44,328 nt of DNA from Cytophagaceae bacterium (lineage in GTDB: Bacteria; Bacteroidota; Bacteroidia; Cytophagales; Cytophagaceae). Shown here piece by piece: positions 1 to 8,603 of this stretch; positions within the stretch are counted from its first letter, which is position 1, and every line of letters begins with the position of its first letter. The stretch is taken from positions 1-44,328 of the forward strand of contig JALONM010000048.1 of the NCBI GenBank assembly GCA_025454925.1. The letters are read 5' to 3'. The position numbers and the translations under genes were made by a program. The notes under the pieces are model-generated. The model saw nothing but the letters and a program-made list of their open reading frames with translations, ran no database searches and was not told the DNA's origin.

Positions 1-765
1 CCATTGATAAGAAAATGTGTTATTTCCTCCGGTTGGGTTACTACCTAGGATTGTGAAACTTTGATTATTAAATATAGATTGAGGACAACAAATAGAATTA
101 TTTAAAATAGGTAAATCTTGAACATAATAGACAGTGGCGCTAATATTTGAAATATCAACTCCAAAAATTCCGGCTTTTATTCCAATTATAAAATTGTTAG
201 CGTCAAACCATGTTAGCCCCTGTTGTGCATTGTCTTTATCATAGACTGTAATATGTTGGGTATTACTTATTGTAGGATCTGAAGATGTATAGAAATAGTT
301 TGTGGTTAAAGAGGTGCCGTTGGAAATACATTGAAATATACCCATTAACTTATTGTTATCCATTGTGCTAGACCAATCTGTGCTGTTGCAAGAGGTAAAA
401 TAGCAAGTAGCATTTCCAGCTTGGCTAACAAAAGAATAGTTTTTTTTTCCTGTAATATTAATTACAACTTTTTTTACATCTGTATTTTTAAAAAGCGGAT
501 GATTGAATTTGAATCTTACATTTTGACCATCATCACCTCCAATATAACTTTTATAATAAACGTTGTAGGTTGATCCATAAGTTCCCCACCAACTTGTTAT
601 TGGTGAAGAGACGTAGCCAATATGTTCCACTCCTTGGGCTGCAGAAGGATTTAAGATTGTAGTCGCAATCACTTGTGAATTGCCTTGAAATGGTAACCAT
701 AAGTTTACTGCAAAAATCAATAGAATGAATTGATTGGATTGTAGTTTCTTGAATTTTTTTCTCAT
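1..765 (-). CDS. Secreted adhesin-like protein, N-terminal part (cut by window edge)
   Basis: An open frame of 255 codons runs without a stop from an ATG at 765 off the left edge, so only the N-terminus is visible. It starts with a basic stretch (MRKKFKK) and a hydrophobic segment ending near QGNSQ, a typical signal peptide. The mature part is rich in Asn, Thr, Ser, Tyr and Gly. The last visible residues read NPTGGNNTFSYQW, which resembles the start of the Ig/PKD-like repeats (GGNGTYTYQW type) of SprB-like Bacteroidota surface adhesins. Those proteins are usually exported by the type IX system through a C-terminal domain, which would lie outside the window. The precise role is not recognised. 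A promoter-like element is present at 926-933 on this strand. Confidence 0.7.
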   Translation of the reverse strand, partial: MRKKFKKLQSNQFILLIFAVNLWLPFQGNSQVIATTILNPSAAQGVEHIGYVSSPITSWWGTYGSTYNVYYKSYIGGDDGQNVRFKFNHPLFKNTDVKKVVINITGKKNYSFVSQAGNATCYFTSCNSTDWSSTMDNNKLMGIFQCISNGTSLTTNYFYTSSDPTISNTQHITVYDKDNAQQGLTWFDANNFIIGIKAGIFGVDISNISATVYYVQDLPILNNSICCPQSIFNNQSFTILGSNPTGGNNTFSYQW

Positions 766-1332
766 AGCATTGAGTAAGTTTAAGTTTAAAAATCAGTTTT
801 AAAACCTAGTAAGCTACTATATAATAGCAACATCCTTTTAAGATCAGCATAATGACAGCAACTGCATAGTCTAAACTCAGAGAGAGGTGTAGAGATTACC
901 TAATACGTTTTAATACTTCTGGGGACAAAAGTAAAAAAAAATATAGAAGCTTAAAACCAATTTATAATAATGTATGAACAAAAACAGTGTCCGTTGTTAC
1001 AATTTCATTGGTGAGTAGTTTTTTGTATAGCAAAGCAGGATTATGAACCGTACAGCTTTTTTCTCTTTTCTCTTTTAAATTCAATCTCAAATCTGAATAA
1101 ATTTATTATTTCATTTCATCTTAATAGGTCATCTCAACAAAGTAAAATACTTGCTTAGGATTATAGCTATTCCATTCAATATCATTTCCTTTCTATTTGC
1201 CACATCTTCCAATTTCCTTTTATTCTCTTAATTTCAAATCTGAGTATCTTGATAGCCAGTGTATTATACACGCATCGGAATTGGGATTTACCGGGTTTTT
1301 AGCTAACTTGCACCACTTTTCTAAGGAATACC
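766..1332. other. AT-rich intergenic region between divergent genes
   Basis: This 567-base stretch separates the minus-strand adhesin-like gene from ffh. It is very AT-rich and holds no convincing gene. It contains the putative minus-strand promoter at 926-933 and a weak plus-strand element TAACTTG at 1304-1310 (one base short of TAnnTTTG) just before ffh. There is a short imperfect direct repeat around TCAAATCTGA (about 1073-1097 and 1224-1244). No tRNA or SRP RNA was recognised. Confidence 0.5.
926..933 (-). promoter_or_regulatory. Putative -7 element for the adhesin-like gene
   Basis: Read on the minus strand this is TACTTTTG, an exact match to the Bacteroidota -7 consensus TAnnTTTG. A TTGG at 957-960 could serve as the -33 box, but the spacing of about 23 is slightly long. 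It would give a 5' leader of about 155 nt before the ATG at 765. Confidence 0.35.
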
Positions 1333-2655
1333 ATGTTTGAGAATTTAAGTGTAAAGCTAGATAAAGCGTTTAAAACCCTCAAAGGCCAGGGGAGAATTAC
1401 AGAGATCAACGTTGCTACCACGGTAAAAGAAATCCGCAAAGCTCTTATTGATGCCGACGTAAACTATAAAGTAGCCAAGCAAGTTACTGATACCATAAAG
1501 GAGAAGGCTTTAGGGCGTGAAGTATTGATTTCTGTTTCACCTGGACAGCTTTTGGTGAAAATAACCCATGAAGAGCTCACCGAGCTCATGGGAGGGGATA
1601 AAGAAGACATTAGCATCAAAGGGGATCCTGCGGTAATTCTGATTGCAGGATTGCAAGGATCTGGTAAAACCACTTTTTCTGGTAAGTTAGCCAACTATTT
1701 GAAAAAACAAGGACGTCAGGTTTTATTGGTGGCTTGTGATATTTATCGTCCGGCGGCGATTGATCAGTTGAAGGTACTGGGTGAGCAAGTAGGAGTAGAG
1801 GTGTACGCAGAACCTGAAAATAAAGATGCAGTTCAGATTGCCAAAAATGCTATTCAATTTGCCAAAAACAATCATAAGAAAATTGTCATAGTCGATACCG
1901 CAGGTCGTTTGGCGATCGATGAAGAGATGATGAATGAAATCACAAAAGTGAAAGAAGTGTTGAAGCCTTCTGAAACACTTTTTGTGGTGGATTCCATGAC
2001 AGGTCAGGATGCTGTGAATACAGCCAAAACGTTTAACGACCGATTGGATTTTGATGGGGTAGTTTTAACCAAGCTCGATGGCGATGCCCGGGGTGGTGCC
2101 GCCCTTTCCATCCGTTCTGTGGTGGAGAAGCCGATTAAGTTCATGAGTACCGGCGAAAAGATGGAAAACCTGGATGTTTTCCATCCCGATCGTATGGCAC
2201 AGCGTATCCTTGGCATGGGCGATGTGGTGTCGTTGGTGGAGAAAGCGCAACAGGTATTTGATGAAGAGGAAGCCAAACGTCTGAATTCTAAAATCAGAAA
2301 AAATCAATTTGACTTCGAAGATTTTATGACCCAGCTTCAGCAGATTAAGAAGATGGGAAGTATTAAAGACATCGTTGGCATGCTTCCCGGGATGAATAAG
2401 ATGATGAAGGATGTTGAAATTGATGATAATGCCTTTGTTCCAATTGAGGCTATTATTAATTCTATGACTCCAGCCGAACGTCAGAATCCGGATCTTATTA
2501 ATGGCAGTAGAAAGAAACGAATCGCATCCGGCAGCGGAACATCCATTCAGCAAATCAATAATCTGCTGAAACAATTTGAGGATATGCGCAAGATGATGAA
2601 GATGATGAATAAAACCGGAGGAAAAGGCTTGCCTAAGATGGGAATGCGCCGTTAG
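1333..2655 (+). CDS. ffh: Signal recognition particle protein Ffh
   Basis: Ffh is the GTPase and signal-sequence-binding subunit of the bacterial signal recognition particle; with 4.5S RNA it delivers nascent membrane proteins to FtsY at the inner membrane. The 440-residue protein has the full family layout. An N helical bundle covers about 1-95, followed by the G domain with the P-loop GLQGSGKT (106-113), DTAGR (188-192), TKLD (246-249) and the DARGG loop. A Met-rich M domain covers about 325-440 and ends in a run of MMKMMNK-type residues. Length is normal for the family. The ATG is preceded by a short leader with a weak promoter-like TAACTTG. A small hairpin follows the stop. Confidence 0.97.
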   Translation: MFENLSVKLDKAFKTLKGQGRITEINVATTVKEIRKALIDADVNYKVAKQVTDTIKEKALGREVLISVSPGQLLVKITHEELTELMGGDKEDISIKGDPAVILIAGLQGSGKTTFSGKLANYLKKQGRQVLLVACDIYRPAAIDQLKVLGEQVGVEVYAEPENKDAVQIAKNAIQFAKNNHKKIVIVDTAGRLAIDEEMMNEITKVKEVLKPSETLFVVDSMTGQDAVNTAKTFNDRLDFDGVVLTKLDGDARGGAALSIRSVVEKPIKFMSTGEKMENLDVFHPDRMAQRILGMGDVVSLVEKAQQVFDEEEAKRLNSKIRKNQFDFEDFMTQLQQIKKMGSIKDIVGMLPGMNKMMKDVEIDDNAFVPIEAIINSMTPAERQNPDLINGSRKKRIASGSGTSIQQINNLLKQFEDMRKMMKMMNKTGGKGLPKMGMRR

Positions 2656-2700
2656 TTTGGACAAAGTCCTTGACTTTAGGGTAGTAATCTTTATCTTTTT

Positions 2701-2718
2701 AAGGCTTTTCGCCTTTTC
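2701..2718 (+). terminator. Weak hairpin after ffh
   Basis: AAGGC-TTTTC-GCCTT makes a 5-bp stem followed by a short T run, 45 bases after the ffh stop. It is short and its terminator function is uncertain. Confidence 0.35.
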
Positions 2719-2753
2719 GGTGAATAAAAAACAAAGGAATTATGTAATTCCTG

Positions 2754-2783
2754 TTTGTTTACTTTCAAATTATTTTATTTTTG
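2754..2783 (+). promoter_or_regulatory. Bacteroidota-type promoter of sucD
   Basis: TTTG at 2754-2757, an 18-base spacer and TATTTTTG at 2776-2783 match the Bacteroidota consensus TTTG-N-TAnnTTTG exactly. Transcription would start near 2789, so the sucD start must be downstream, which supports ATG 2815 over the in-frame ATG at 2755 that lies inside this promoter. Confidence 0.75.
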
Positions 2784-2814
2784 TAGGACCTTAAAACAAG
2801 TACTTTTTCATTTC

Positions 2815-3696
2815 ATGAGTGTTCTGGTTAATAAAAATTCCCGTGTGATCGTGCAGGGATTTACAGGTTCTGAAGGGACCTTTCACGCTTCACAGATGAT
2901 TGAATACGGAACCAACGTTGTTGGTGGCGTAACCCCAGGCAAGGGTGGTTCTACCCATCTCGACCGTCCGGTGTTTAATACCGTGGAAGAAGCCGTTCAG
3001 AAAGCCGGAGCTGATGTATCTATTATTTTCGTTCCTCCAGCGTTTGCTGCGGACGCTATTATGGAGGCTGCGGATGCCGGAATCAAAGTAATTATCTGCA
3101 TCACCGAAGGTATTCCTGTAAAAGACATGATATACGCGAAAGAGTATATCAAAACTAAAAACTGCCGTTTGATAGGCCCTAACTGCCCCGGTGTCATGAC
3201 TCCGGGAGAGGCGAAGGTTGGAATCATGCCAGGGTTTATTTTTAAGAAAGGTACCATCGGAATTGTTTCCAAGTCTGGAACACTTACCTATGAGGCCGTA
3301 GATCAGCTCACCAAAGCTGGATTGGGTCAAACCACTGCCATTGGTATCGGGGGGGATCCTATCATCGGAACCACCACAAAAGAAGCGGTTGAACTATTGA
3401 TGAACGATCCAGAAACGGAAGGCATCGTGATGATTGGTGAAATCGGTGGAGGAATGGAAGCAGAAGCTGCCCGTTGGATTAAGCAACATGGAACTAAACC
3501 TGTAGTAGGGTTTATTGCCGGACAAACAGCTCCTCCTGGCCGTCGCATGGGACACGCCGGTGCTATTGTTGGCGGTGCGGATGACACTGCTGCTGCCAAA
3601 ATGAAAATCATGTCGGAGTGTGGAATCTTTGTGGTTCAATCTCCCGCTGATATTGGAGATACCATGGTAAAAGCTTTGAAAGAATTTAAAAAATAA
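2815..3696 (+). CDS. sucD: Succinate-CoA ligase (ADP-forming) subunit alpha
   Basis: SucD, with SucC, interconverts succinyl-CoA and succinate with substrate-level phosphorylation in the TCA cycle. The 293-residue protein matches the family length of about 290. It has the CoA-binding Rossmann N-terminus ([10 protein letters not shown] at 15-24), the central [12 protein letters not shown] segment (121-132), and the phosphohistidine loop GHAGAI, with the active-site His at 247. The frame extends upstream to 2755, but the extra residues overlap the promoter and lack family similarity, so ATG 2815 ([10 protein letters not shown]) was chosen. sucC is not adjacent, so the two subunits are encoded apart. 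A good terminator follows. Confidence 0.95.
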   Translation: MSVLVNKNSRVIVQGFTGSEGTFHASQMIEYGTNVVGGVTPGKGGSTHLDRPVFNTVEEAVQKAGADVSIIFVPPAFAADAIMEAADAGIKVIICITEGIPVKDMIYAKEYIKTKNCRLIGPNCPGVMTPGEAKVGIMPGFIFKKGTIGIVSKSGTLTYEAVDQLTKAGLGQTTAIGIGGDPIIGTTTKEAVELLMNDPETEGIVMIGEIGGGMEAEAARWIKQHGTKPVVGFIAGQTAPPGRRMGHAGAIVGGADDTAAAKMKIMSECGIFVVQSPADIGDTMVKALKEFKK

Positions 3697-3791
3697 TTCA
3701 CGATTCTATTACTTTCCCCAGTATAACGTACTTTGGCCGAACAATGCAGGTAATGTTGCATGTGTAGGTTAAGGTGTGAAAATTGGTTATC

Positions 3792-3825
3792 AAAGGTGCG
3801 AGACAACTGTTTCGTGCCTTTTTTT
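3792..3825 (+). terminator. Rho-independent terminator after sucD
   Basis: A 13-bp stem with a few G-T pairs (3792-3804 with 3809-3821), a 4-base loop AACT, and a run of seven T's at 3819-3825. It lies about 95 bases after the sucD stop. Confidence 0.75.
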
Positions 3826-3894
3826 ATACAATCCCATTCAGGCTTATGAATGATTTACTGATTGCTTCCGTATTCGGTAGTAATTGCTTTGGCT

Positions 3895-4599
3895 TTAATG
3901 AGAGTTGCTAAGCACCCAGGATTCTGATTTCTGTAGATATAAAAAGTAAATACCAAGACAGAGCTGCCATAGCATGATCAGTATGCCTGCCGATTGAAGG
4001 TCGTTGAACAAGACTAAAAAACTGCGCTCAATAAATGGGCTAATCAAAAATTTCCCCATTCCAGTAGATACCAAACCGATTACTCCGGCAATAAGTATAT
4101 TCTTTAGTTGTACTTTTTTGAAAAACTTCAAAATGCCTGCTATGGTGACGGCACCGATGGTACCTACTGTTAATTCAATGCCAGCCAGATTTGAGGAATC
4201 AATTACCCCTTCTACAAAGAGCTTCAGACAAAGAAGATAGAGGATTGTCCACGATAGCGTTATTAGGGATACCAGCATTATTTTCTTTTTCCCAGATTCA
4301 TTTTCTGCAAACAGAAAGGCAATAAATAAGCTGAATAATAATCCAGGCATTACAAAGCTAAAGTAAAAAATAGGGTCTTGTAAATTACCCTGGAACGTTT
4401 CCCAGTAATCCGCGAGAAAAATAAATGCAGAAACGAGTGCTCCGGTAATCAGGACTATGGCAGATATAAGTAGGTTTCCTCTCAAGATAATGACGTTTGA
4501 TACCCAATTGTTAACTTCAGTAAAAAAAAACAACGATCTGCATCGTTGAAGGGGTAGCAGTTTGCTCGTAAGCAGATACTCAATGCACAGATCAATCAC
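3895..4599 (-). CDS. Multi-pass membrane protein of unknown function
   Basis: The 234-residue protein is strongly hydrophobic, with about six likely membrane segments. Examples begin near LLISAIVLITGALVSAFIFL, PIFYFSFVMPGLLFSLFIAF, IMLVSLITLSWTILYLLCL and the C-terminal ILIMLWQLCLGIYFLYL. No family motif was recognised. The first 30 or so residues (with LLPLQRCRSLFFF) look less convincing, so translation may begin later than 4599. It follows the FecR-like gene on the same strand after a 146-base gap that contains an 11-bp inverted repeat (4628-4691), so co-transcription is possible but not certain. Confidence 0.6.
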   Translation of the reverse strand: MIDLCIEYLLTSKLLPLQRCRSLFFFTEVNNWVSNVIILRGNLLISAIVLITGALVSAFIFLADYWETFQGNLQDPIFYFSFVMPGLLFSLFIAFLFAENESGKKKIMLVSLITLSWTILYLLCLKLFVEGVIDSSNLAGIELTVGTIGAVTIAGILKFFKKVQLKNILIAGVIGLVSTGMGKFLISPFIERSFLVLFNDLQSAGILIMLWQLCLGIYFLYLQKSESWVLSNSH

Positions 4600-4627
4600 A
4601 CAACTGCGTTCTTAATGGAATGCCTTC

Positions 4628-4691
4628 TTTAAGCAAAGTAATTTCAAATAAGGCCTACTTCCCATCTGAGTTCTACGGACCTTTGCTTAAA
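4628..4691. repeat. 11-bp perfect inverted repeat with long spacer
   Basis: TTTAAGCAAAG at 4628-4638 is the reverse complement of CTTTGCTTAAA at 4681-4691, separated by 42 bases. It lies just upstream of the membrane-protein gene. It may form a long-loop hairpin or be an operator. Confidence 0.5.
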
Positions 4692-4745
4692 AAGTTCCAA
4701 ACATACCGTTGTAATTTACCTCAAACGGTCTAATTGCTTGGTGCT

Positions 4746-5531
4746 CTAGCGTTTCTTAAACCATTTTTTTAATTGAATCGGATCAAAAAGACCATATTCG
4801 TGGTGAATATAGGTTTGACAGAGTTCCCATTTCATGCGTTCACTAGAGGGATCACTTCCCAAACCTTGGTTTATTCTTTCGATTTCTGCTTGCATGGAGG
4901 CATTCATCCAAATAAGTTGTACTGAAGCAAGGACTTTTATCTCCCTGTCTTCGATACGATACGAGAGTATGTCAGAACTTAAAATAGAATCAATGGAAAC
5001 TTTTCTTTTCTCCAAGCTGGAGAGTAGGCGAGCACTATTAAAAAATATTTTTTGTTTGGATTTGCGTAAGACGGTACTGATTATTTGTGTACTGCTATTT
5101 TGTTTATAATGGCTTCTTAGGATATACATTAATTTGGAGTCTTGCGTGGAAGACTTCTGTTGGTAAGGGAGTTTAAACGTTGCATAGGGGAGTACAAAAC
5201 GAGAATTGCCAAAGTATGTCCCTAAGTCGTTGACCGGATAGATTGATGAATTTTTATTATTTCCAGGAAAATTCAATTTGTTGCTGTCGGAGGCCGCAAG
5301 TGAGCGCGAGGATAGGGGAGGGAGGTTGAATGTATAGAGAGCATTCTCATACAAGGCAATGATCGCACCCTTAACAACTCCAGATTGCAGCAGGGTTCCA
5401 GAAGTTAGTAACTGACCGTTTTGAAGGATCACACCCTTTTCATCTTTAATTTCACCTGTTACTTTGATTACCTTCCATGGTTGCGCCAGGAGAGCATTTG
5501 AAAAGAGGAGGCAATAGAATAAGTATTTCAT
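4746..5531 (-). CDS. Secreted protein with FecR-like N-terminal domain
   Basis: The 261-residue protein begins with a clear signal peptide (about 1-16, ending LLAQ). Residues about 18-75 (WKVIKVTGEIKDEKG, LQNGQLLTSGTLLQSG) have the pattern of a FecR-type beta domain: a short 'V-G-V' strand, then 'G..L..G..l..G', then a Leu-rich strand. FecR proteins are usually anti-sigma regulators, but this one has no transmembrane anchor of that type and no sigma factor gene beside it, so it is more likely a periplasmic or envelope FecR-domain protein. The C-terminal half is helical and unrecognised. It lies 9 bases downstream of the NlpC/P60 gene, so the two are probably one operon linked to the envelope. 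Confidence 0.6.
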   Translation of the reverse strand: MKYLFYCLLFSNALLAQPWKVIKVTGEIKDEKGVILQNGQLLTSGTLLQSGVVKGAIIALYENALYTFNLPPLSSRSLAASDSNKLNFPGNNKNSSIYPVNDLGTYFGNSRFVLPYATFKLPYQQKSSTQDSKLMYILRSHYKQNSSTQIISTVLRKSKQKIFFNSARLLSSLEKRKVSIDSILSSDILSYRIEDREIKVLASVQLIWMNASMQAEIERINQGLGSDPSSERMKWELCQTYIHHEYGLFDPIQLKKWFKKR

Positions 5532-5540
5532 AAGCCGATG

Positions 5541-6329
5541 TTACAATACTCGTTTTAGCAAAGATAGTTTGTGGGTATATATTTTTTTCTCGGTATGAAA
5601 TATTCCAACCTCATCCAGCAGGTCTATTCGAACTTCACCAGATGCATGAATGATCTGATCTCCGGGAAGGACGATGCCCACATGAATTATTCTTCCATTT
5701 ACATTTTGAAAAAAGGCAAGATCGCCCGCTTGATGAGCTCCGTAGGTAACCGTTTGACCTACCTCCGCTTGTTTGTAAGAGTCCCTGGGTAATTTGATGT
5801 TATTTAATTTAAATACTTGCTGCACCAATCCCGAACAATCAATTCCGAAATGCGATTTACCTCCCCATAAATAAGGTGCTCCCAGGAAATTGCGGGCATA
5901 GTTCTCTACTGATTTGGCATTGCCAAGTTGCGGATACATATGCTCTCCTTCAAATTCAAATTGTTCTTCCCCAATTCGTATTACCCCGGCGTGGTACATA
6001 GGAAGTGTACTTCCCATTAATATGGGAAAAAACTTCCGTTGCCCCTTGATCAAGCCAAACAGCCCTCTGGAAATTGGCATGGGTTGCTGAAGACAAGTGT
6101 AGTATTGCTCTTTAGGAATCTCTTTGTATTGTTTGGCGTCTATCCATCCCAGGTACTCATCCTGGGCTTGCTGAATGTAAGCCCATTTGCCGTCCTCTGA
6201 AATTTTATTGACGGTGATCAGGTCTCCAAAAAGCAGCTGCGTACAAATCTCTGCTTTATCGGAAGCTTCGTAGCGTACAGGAATTACGCTCAAATGGCAA
6301 ATGCCATATATTTCACTCGTTGGCTCCAC
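5541..6329 (-). CDS. C40-family (NlpC/P60) peptidase with SH3-like N-terminus
   Basis: NlpC/P60 enzymes cleave peptide cross-bridges or stem peptides of peptidoglycan. This 262-residue protein has SH3b-like segments in about 1-70 and 80-125 (YGICHLSVIPVR, QLLFGD, GWID), then the catalytic domain from about 148. The catalytic triad is visible: Cys165 in DCSG, His216 in IIHVGIV and His228 in IIHAS. The GAPYLWGGKS lead-in is typical. The layout matches YkfC-like gamma-D-glutamyl-L-diamino acid endopeptidases, which recycle or trim muropeptides. No signal peptide is visible, so the location is uncertain. It is the first gene of a likely two-gene operon with the FecR-like gene. Confidence 0.85.
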   Translation of the reverse strand: MEPTSEIYGICHLSVIPVRYEASDKAEICTQLLFGDLITVNKISEDGKWAYIQQAQDEYLGWIDAKQYKEIPKEQYYTCLQQPMPISRGLFGLIKGQRKFFPILMGSTLPMYHAGVIRIGEEQFEFEGEHMYPQLGNAKSVENYARNFLGAPYLWGGKSHFGIDCSGLVQQVFKLNNIKLPRDSYKQAEVGQTVTYGAHQAGDLAFFQNVNGRIIHVGIVLPGDQIIHASGEVRIDLLDEVGIFHTEKKIYTHKLSLLKRVL

Positions 6330-6507
6330 AAAAAATATAAATTCGTTCGGAAAAGATACTAATAATCTCTTGAGCGTAAAATAAATATTTTTATAAACCC
6401 TTTATTTGGGATTGTATCTCCATAGGTTCCTATATTCACCAGCTTGGCAGCCTTAGACCTCGCTAAGGTTTTTTCGGTTCGGAAATTGTTTGTAAGTTGC
6501 TGACCGA

Positions 6508-8376
6508 ATGAATTCTTTCAGACGTTTATGCTTGCTTGGGGTAGCCCTTTGGATGGGCCAGGTTTCTGTATTTTCTCAAATTCTTGATGATAGCACGAAA
6601 CTTGTGTATGGAGCTTTTTCAACACGCTACCGTTACGGTGAAGATGTCCTCTATAGCAGGTCGCAGGAACAAAAGGTGGATACCAGCTTTCTCAATTTTC
6701 ATAATTATTATTTTTATTACCGGGATGGAATGTTGTATCAGGATCTAGGTAATCTTGGTACTGCCTTGCGTCAGGTGTATTATACCCCAGCCTCCAGTCC
6801 GGGCAGAACCTTAGGGCATCAGGTGTTCCAGCCTTATATGGTGGATCCGGAGCGGATACCTTTGTATAATACTCGTTCGCCCTTTATGAGATTGGCATAC
6901 ATACAAGGTTCCCGAGGTCTGCAATCGATCAATGCAGAATTTTCAAGAAACATCAAACCACATTGGAACGCCGGATTTAATATCCGCCGCATGGTGGCAT
7001 TAAAACAAATTGGCGTTTCCGATAGAACGGAACAGCAATTTAATAATTATGGATTTCAGGCTCAAACGAACTATACTGCTCCTTCTGGTAAATATGCGGC
7101 CTATGCCTGGATGAATGTAATGCATCATTTTCATTTTGAAACAGGAGGGATTCTCCCAGATTCAGGTGATACCCAAGAGTTACTGTTCGATTATAAACTG
7201 GAAAATGTTCGTCTCAATAAATCATCCGGTACGAAAGCGCGCCTTCAATCGGAAGACCGGCGTACTTATTATCGCTTATATCAGCAAGCATCCATCGCAT
7301 CCAAGCGATTGATGGCCTTTCATCAACTTGATTTCCAGAAACAGATCATACGGTACCAGGATAATAATCTGAGCCAGAATTCCTCTTATTATCCCGCTAT
7401 TTTGCTTGATTCATCCAGTGCCGATGATTGGACGAACTATCATGTGTTAGAGAATAAAGCAGGATTGAAATTTGCTGCGGGAAAATGGTATGCCAATGCG
7501 TACGTTCGGCACCGTAAACTTTTTTTCAAGCAAGACGAGGTGCAGATGATCCTGAAAGAATACCAGGAATTATTGGGTGGCGGTGTTTTGGAATTCAGAA
7601 TGCAGGATACGCTCACCGCAGGGATTCAGGTCGAGCAGGGGAGCCGGGATTATTTGCATCGGGTTTATGCTCACACCAAGTGGCTGAACCTGGAGGCTAG
7701 TGTTCGCTCTTTATCCCCCACGTTGTTGCAGGAAAATATGTCCAGTAATTTTGCTTCATGGAATTACTCCTGGGCCAATTCCCAAACCTTTCAAGGGAAG
7801 GCCGAAGGGATTCTGGCATTCAAAGATCAATACATCAAACCCGGGATTTCTTTCACCTCGGTAAATAAACTTATTTATTACGACAGTACCGGAACCCCCA
7901 ATCAATCGGATAAAAATATTGGCTGGGCATCTGTTTCTTTGCGATTAAAAAATGGTTACCGTTGGATATGGATGGAAAACGATTTGATTTATACACAACG
8001 CTCAGGTCCTGAATATTGGCCGGTGCCACAATGGTTTTATATGGGCAGGATATACACGCAGGGACAGGCTTTTAAAAAGGTATTAAAGTTGCAGGTAGGA
8101 ATAGAGGCATTCTTCACCAGTTCCTATGCCGCACCTTCTTATTCTACTTCCATTCAACAATTCTACATTACTCCATCTTCTGATTCTTTAGCTCGAATTA
8201 ACGATGCCTTGCAAGCGAATTTTTTTATGAATGCATATTTAAAAAGAGCTAAATTCTTTTTCCTGGTGAGTCATGCTAATCAGAATTTACCTCAAGCCGG
8301 ATTCTTTAAAACTCCTTATTATTCGGCTCTTGCACGTACCATCCAGTTCGGTGTTACCTGGATGTTTTATGATTAG
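6508..8376 (+). CDS. Putative porin (Bacteroidota Porin_10 type)
   Basis: The 622-residue protein has a signal peptide (about 1-24, ending VFSQ) and then long alternating aromatic and polar strands typical of an outer-membrane beta-barrel. The N-terminal pattern QDLGNLGTA (78-86), the RSPFMRLAYIQGS segment and IKPHWNAGFNIRR match the Bacteroidota putative porin family. The C-terminus ends in aromatic residues (FGVTWMFYD), as in barrels. The substrate is unknown. The start follows a 178-base region shared with the divergent NlpC/P60 gene. No clear terminator follows. Confidence 0.85.
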   Translation: MNSFRRLCLLGVALWMGQVSVFSQILDDSTKLVYGAFSTRYRYGEDVLYSRSQEQKVDTSFLNFHNYYFYYRDGMLYQDLGNLGTALRQVYYTPASSPGRTLGHQVFQPYMVDPERIPLYNTRSPFMRLAYIQGSRGLQSINAEFSRNIKPHWNAGFNIRRMVALKQIGVSDRTEQQFNNYGFQAQTNYTAPSGKYAAYAWMNVMHHFHFETGGILPDSGDTQELLFDYKLENVRLNKSSGTKARLQSEDRRTYYRLYQQASIASKRLMAFHQLDFQKQIIRYQDNNLSQNSSYYPAILLDSSSADDWTNYHVLENKAGLKFAAGKWYANAYVRHRKLFFKQDEVQMILKEYQELLGGGVLEFRMQDTLTAGIQVEQGSRDYLHRVYAHTKWLNLEASVRSLSPTLLQENMSSNFASWNYSWANSQTFQGKAEGILAFKDQYIKPGISFTSVNKLIYYDSTGTPNQSDKNIGWASVSLRLKNGYRWIWMENDLIYTQRSGPEYWPVPQWFYMGRIYTQGQAFKKVLKLQVGIEAFFTSSYAAPSYSTSIQQFYITPSSDSLARINDALQANFFMNAYLKRAKFFFLVSHANQNLPQAGFFKTPYYSALARTIQFGVTWMFYD

Positions 8377-8603
8377 TCCACGAATGTAATTCGAGTATTG
8401 TTTGAACTTTTTTTATTCATTCTCGTAACTCCTCATTGGTTCTCATGGTTTTTATTTTTAAATAGTGCTTCGAAATAAGGGAATGCCCTACCTGTTTCTA
8501 ATAACCTTATCAAAAAGTAGTTCAAGAGGATGTATATTATTTTGGCATCGTAATTGACTTACTGCAAATGTAACAATTCATAATCCTTATCCTTTCCATT
8601 CGT

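Noticed and set aside
2065-2664. 199-codon frame antisense to ffh
   Set aside because: Antisense to a well-supported Ffh frame, with no recognisable features.
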